Source: SKLM01 sp050049955
GTDB lineage: Bacteria > Chloroflexota > Anaerolineae > B4-G1
Assembly: GCA_050049955.1 (NCBI GenBank)
Contig: JASFVG010000209.1
Coordinates: forward strand, 1 to 8,129
Reading direction: 5' to 3'
Length of the DNA stretch: 8,129 nucleotides
Of this stretch, positions 5,736 through 8,129 are shown in pieces. The notes beneath the pieces are model-generated. The model searched no databases and had not been told where the DNA came from. It was given only the letters and a program-made list of their open reading frames with translations. Each line of letters starts with the position of its first letter. Position 1 is the stretch's first letter. The translations under genes were made by a program, and so were the position numbers.

Positions 5736-6440
5736 TCAACCGCCCCACCCCAACCGGTAGAAGGTGTGCGCCAGCTGCAGGTACCACACCACCCCGCCCA
5801 CCGTGGCCAGGAGCGACAGAATCGCCCAGATTCCAGGCAACCAGAAGGCAAGCCCGACAACGGACATGCCGAGCCCTACGTGCCCTTTCGCCTTGGTGAA
5901 CACGGTGCTCCGCAGCATCAGGAGACTGCTGATGACGCCCGAGATCCCCACCAACACCAGGGACGACGCCCAGGCCGTCCCGCCGAAGACCGCGTGAAAC
6001 GCCTCTCCGGCAGCCAGGTATTGGTTTCGCGCTGCATCGCTCGTGGCCACAGCGTATTGGTTGCTGAGGTATGCCATCTCGACCACCGGCCTACCGGCGA
6101 AGATGACCAGGTTGCCCATCAGCCTCAGCACCAGCGCGATCAGCGCGTACGATTCATTGACTGGCTTGAGCGCCACGTACACTGCTAGCAATGGTAGTAC
6201 CATGATGGGTATGATGACCACCATCAGGACATCGAGCGATACGAGTCATCCCAACCGATTCTCTTGAAGCATTTCGAAGATGCTCGCCACGCTGGCGGAC
6301 CCTGGCGAGTACGGCCAGATGAAGCAGGCGATCACTGCGATGGCAATCGATGCCACAAAGACGACGCAAGCAATGAATGCCACCCGGTGAAGGTCCTTCC
6401 AGCGTGAATCTGCGACGTCGTTCGGCCCCGATCGCGACAC
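5736..6440 (-). pseudogene. Polytopic membrane protein (DUF4386-like), interrupted by an in-frame TGA
   Basis: The frame runs 234 codons from a GTG at 6440 to a TGA at 5736 but contains one TGA at 6246-6248 (codon 65). Before it the peptide is MSRSGPNDVADSRWKDLHRV, a membrane segment (about 20-44) and F-E-M-L-Q-E-N-R-L-G; after it, in the same frame, L-V-S-L-D-V-L-M-V-V-I-I-P-I and about four more membrane segments, with A-L-K-P-V-N-E-S, Y-L-A-A-G-E-A-F and a W-Y-L-Q-L-A-H-T-F-Y-R-L-G end. Both halves fit one small membrane protein family of unknown function that I associate loosely with DUF4386. The TGA sits between ENRLG and LVSLD with no frame change, so one base change (from CGA or GGA) explains it. 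The Shine-Dalgarno AGGAGG is excellent. The pieces 6246-6440 and 5736-6224 could be made separately by reinitiation at the ATG GTG near 6224. Confidence 0.7.
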
Positions 6441-6445
6441 CCTCT

Positions 6446-6451
6446 CCTCCT
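6446..6451 (-). promoter_or_regulatory. Ribosome binding site of the interrupted membrane-protein gene
   Basis: AGGAGG lies five bases before the GTG at 6440 on the minus strand. It fixes the start of the gene at this GTG and shows that the short segment before the in-frame TGA belongs to a genuine gene start. Confidence 0.75.
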
Positions 6452-6542
6452 ATTGTCTATGGACTGGCTATGCGGGCCCCCGCTTGCTTCAGCCGGGCAA
6501 CGCGCCACACGGCCTCGCCAAGAAACGAACGCGGCCAGCAGG

Positions 6543-6962
6543 CTAGATGGTAATCGCCGGCGCCCAGCCGGCAGCTCGCTCGGGCTCACCCTCTACAAGC
6601 GAGCCCTTGATGCCACGAACAACGAACCCCTCCGGCGGCGCCAGCGGGGTGCCGCCGCTCTCCTCCAGATTCCGGGCGGTCTTCGGTGCGGCATAGCCGA
6701 AGATCGAGCGCTTCGTCCGGGTGTCGAAGGCCGCTACCTTGACGCCTTTCAGGGCAAGGGCCCGTTCGACCAGAGCGTGGATCCCCTCCGTGGGGGAACC
6801 GCCGTGGGTCGGCGAACCGACGATCAGCAGGTCGAGCCCCACAAGCTCCTCTGGGCTCACGTCGCCTACCCTCACCGCTCTCCCACCAACAGCCTCTCCG
6901 ATAGCCTGCGCCACCCTCTCGGTATTCCCGTGGACTGAATCATAGACAACGAGAGCGTTCAC
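6543..6962 (-). CDS. Flavodoxin family protein
   Basis: 139 residues, the usual size of a short-chain flavodoxin, a soluble FMN-binding electron carrier. The first strand N-A-L-V-V-Y-D leads into the FMN phosphate loop S-V-H-G-N-T-E (9-15). Residues 49-60 (G-S-P-T-H-G-G-S-P-T-E-G) form the first isoalloxazine-side loop, and A-F-D-T-R (78-82) the next strand. The end, E-G-F-V-V-R-G-I-K-G-S-L-V-E-G-E-x-E-R-A-A-G-W-A (111-134), is characteristic of the flavodoxin subgroup found in many anaerobes and Chloroflexota. The GTG at 6960-6962 is the start, with GGAGG six bases upstream; the open frame further up to 7247 is an Arg/Gly-rich shadow of the next gene. Its redox partner is not visible here. 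A link with the neighbouring methyltransferase gene is possible but not shown. Confidence 0.9.
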   Translation of the reverse strand: MNALVVYDSVHGNTERVAQAIGEAVGGRAVRVGDVSPEELVGLDLLIVGSPTHGGSPTEGIHALVERALALKGVKVAAFDTRTKRSIFGYAAPKTARNLEESGGTPLAPPEGFVVRGIKGSLVEGEPERAAGWAPAITI

Positions 6963-6968
6963 GGCCCA

Positions 6969-6973
6969 CCTCC
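6969..6973 (-). promoter_or_regulatory. Ribosome binding site of the flavodoxin gene
   Basis: GGAGG lies six bases before the GTG at 6962 on the minus strand. It selects this GTG over upstream in-frame starts and gives a protein beginning directly with the flavodoxin first strand. Confidence 0.75.
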
Positions 6974-7099
6974 GATGTTGTGCGTCCCTGCCAGCGCGGC
7001 CCCATTTCCCTCTACTTCGAGAGAAGGGTTGAGATCTACCAGAATCTGCGCACACCCGGGAGAAACGTTGCAGGCCGCGAATCGGGATGCCCCGGCTCG

Positions 7100-7651
7100 T
7101 CAGAAAAGGAACGGCACAAACCGCTTCGTCTGCGCCATATATGCCACATACTCGGCACCGAAGAAACGAAGACACTCCGCCTCGTCCGCCCTGGCGGTTG
7201 CCAGGAGCGCCAGCGTCGCACCCACTGCGAGGCATGCGCCCATCCACGTCGGCACCTTGAAGAAGATGCCCCAGGCCAGGAACAGTAGGGAGCTGTAGAG
7301 AGGGTGACGGATGTAGCGGTAGATGCCGGTGCTGACCACGGTGGTGGTCTTCTCAAAGGCCAGCAGATGGGCCGCACCCTCCCGGTGCTCAGCCGGTTTT
7401 CCTTGACCGGCCAGCGAGCGAACGCCCATGACTACCGGGAAGATGCTTGCGGTGAGCAGGACCCAGGAGATCAGTTGATGCCAGGAGAATGGGTTCCTGA
7501 ACCAGGAATCCACGTTGATCAGGAATAGGGCCAGGATCAGCTCCCAGGCGATGAACCGATAGCAGCCGTGAGAGCCCGGGGCCCGCAACGACCTCCGGGA
7601 AACCCAGACCAAACCGACTGTTGCCAGCACGAAGGCGATCAGCTTGACCAT
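7100..7651 (-). CDS. Isoprenylcysteine carboxyl methyltransferase-like membrane methyltransferase
   Basis: A 183-residue membrane protein with hydrophobic segments near 2-17, 33-48, 58-77, 119-131 and 134-152. The family signature is clear: T-G-I-Y-R-Y-I-R-H-P-L-Y-S (108-120), then E-A-E-C-L-R-F-F-G-A-E-Y-x-x-Y (157-171), then R-F-V-P (177-180) at the end. These residues bind S-adenosylmethionine and a lipophilic methyl acceptor at the membrane in ICMT-type enzymes; the bacterial substrate is unknown. It is a second, distinct member of the family in this window, only distantly similar to the protein at 108-689, for example R-H-P-L-Y here against R-N-P-Q-I there. The start is the ATG at 7649-7651 with GGAG seven bases upstream. 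It lies 81 bases after the broken hypothetical gene and 137 bases before the flavodoxin gene. Confidence 0.85.
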   Translation of the reverse strand: MVKLIAFVLATVGLVWVSRRSLRAPGSHGCYRFIAWELILALFLINVDSWFRNPFSWHQLISWVLLTASIFPVVMGVRSLAGQGKPAEHREGAAHLLAFEKTTTVVSTGIYRYIRHPLYSSLLFLAWGIFFKVPTWMGACLAVGATLALLATARADEAECLRFFGAEYVAYMAQTKRFVPFLF

Positions 7652-7732
7652 ACGTCAACTCCGCATCGAGAACTCAAAGCCCGAGCAGGCGGGGCTGTCA
7701 AAGCGGCAGCGTGAGATCACTGGAGCATCGCA

Positions 7733-8129
7733 CTACGGGTAGACCCTCTTCTCACCCACAGGAGGCATCTGGGCCACAGAATAGCTCGAGGAGGCCTCGT
7801 CCCACAGCAGCCACGCGTACCGCTCATCGTCCAGCGGGTGGGCAAAGGTGAACGCCGCCTGTGCAATCCGCCCGTCGTCGGTCATCTCCGTGACCTCCAC
7901 GGTCACCTCGCTCAGCGCTACGACCTAACCGACCTGCATCGGGTTCCGGGGATTGTAGAGGTTCCCATCCAGCACCCGGTAGACGTTCTCCAGGTGGACG
8001 TGCATCACCATCCCGGTGGCGTCCTCAACGATTGCACCGGGCAGCGGCGTGCCCCCACCCTCGGGCGTCACCACAATCATCCGGTCATCCAGCCGCTCGA
8101 TGTGAACTGGTGCGAAGCCCGATGACAGG
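7733..8129 (-). pseudogene. Conserved hypothetical protein, C-terminal part, broken by an in-frame TAG
   Basis: The 3' part of a gene whose start lies beyond the right edge. From 8128 the minus strand reads L-S-S-G-F-A-P-V-H-I-E-R-L-D-D-R-M-I-V-V-T-P-E-G-G and continues to N-P-R-N-P-M-Q-V-G, then a TAG at 7925-7927, then in the same frame V-V-A-L-S-E-V-T-V-E-V-T-E-M-T-D-D-G-R-I-A and A-F-T-F-A-H-P-L-D-D-E-R-Y-A-W-L to a second TAG at 7733. Text on both sides fits a domain I recall from uncharacterised bacterial membrane proteins ('P-M-x-V-G-x-x-V-x-L...V-E-V-T...D-G-R...F...P-L-x-D'), where the position of the TAG is normally a polar residue. CAG or GAG to TAG is the simplest explanation. No function can be assigned. 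A sequencing error is the main alternative. Confidence 0.6.

Noticed and set aside
5477..5860. Minus-strand open frame of 127 codons overlapping the end of the membrane-protein gene
   Set aside because: It overlaps that gene in another frame, has no convincing start site, and matches no recognised pattern.
5598..6188. Plus-strand open frame of 196 codons opposite the membrane-protein gene
   Set aside because: The composition is typical of antisense noise (many Arg, Gln, His, Pro), there is no ribosome binding site, and the minus-strand frame has clear membrane segments.
6246..6248. TGA as a reassigned or selenocysteine codon
   Set aside because: TGA is used as a normal stop elsewhere in the window (for example the ends of the GNAT gene and the methyltransferase at 7100), there is no redox motif at the site, and no selenocysteine-insertion stem is evident just downstream.
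6963..7247. N-terminal extension of the flavodoxin frame
   Set aside because: The flavodoxin fold begins directly at the GTG at 6962, which has GGAGG at the right distance; the extension overlaps the methyltransferase gene and is not protein-like.
7666..7701. Perfect TTGACA before the methyltransferase gene at 7651
   Set aside because: The six bases 17 or 18 positions downstream (TTTGAG or TTGAGT) match the -10 consensus in only three positions, so a promoter cannot be supported.

Overview
The window is about 8.1 kb of high-GC bacterial DNA in which every gene I can support lies on the minus strand, so it is described in order of transcription, from high to low coordinates. The mix of families suggests a Chloroflexota-like (Anaerolineae-type) or similar environmental bacterium: a secreted beta-helix protein with a 'YQGRL...GLYTMTFRLYD' front domain, membrane methyltransferases of the isoprenylcysteine/phospholipid type, a TcmP-like O-methyltransferase and small polytopic membrane proteins. 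That taxonomic call is an inference from gene style, not from a marker gene.

Right part (8129 to 5736): the C-terminal part of a conserved hypothetical gene broken by an in-frame TAG; an intact isoprenylcysteine-methyltransferase-like membrane protein; a short-chain flavodoxin; and a polytopic membrane protein gene with an excellent Shine-Dalgarno but an in-frame TGA at codon 65. Two separate nonsense codons in otherwise clean reading frames within 1.7 kb are the most unusual feature here.

Middle (5735 to 2856): a 489-base gene-free stretch holds a stem-loop (5659-5683), a good sigma70-type promoter (TTGGAC, 17 bases, TATAAT) and a leader of about 180 bases with a second stem-loop just before the ribosome binding site. 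It drives a 796-residue secreted protein: signal peptide, N-terminal beta domain, tail-fibre-like linker, pectinesterase-like beta-helix entry, then seven imperfect repeats of 50-55 residues and a cysteine-containing cap.

Left part (2656 to 1): a compact, probably co-transcribed run: an antibiotic-biosynthesis-monooxygenase-like protein, a membrane protein resembling the front half of a CPBP (Abi) protease without its catalytic motif, a possible small single-pass membrane protein, a GNAT acetyltransferase, a second isoprenylcysteine-methyltransferase-like membrane protein and the first 24 codons of a TcmP/LCM-type O-methyltransferase. These look like small-molecule or lipid modification genes, but no pathway can be named. 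I see no mobile element, RNA gene, CRISPR array or defence system. The nearest thing to a new observation is the alternating-rung repeat surface protein and the cluster of interrupted genes beside it.
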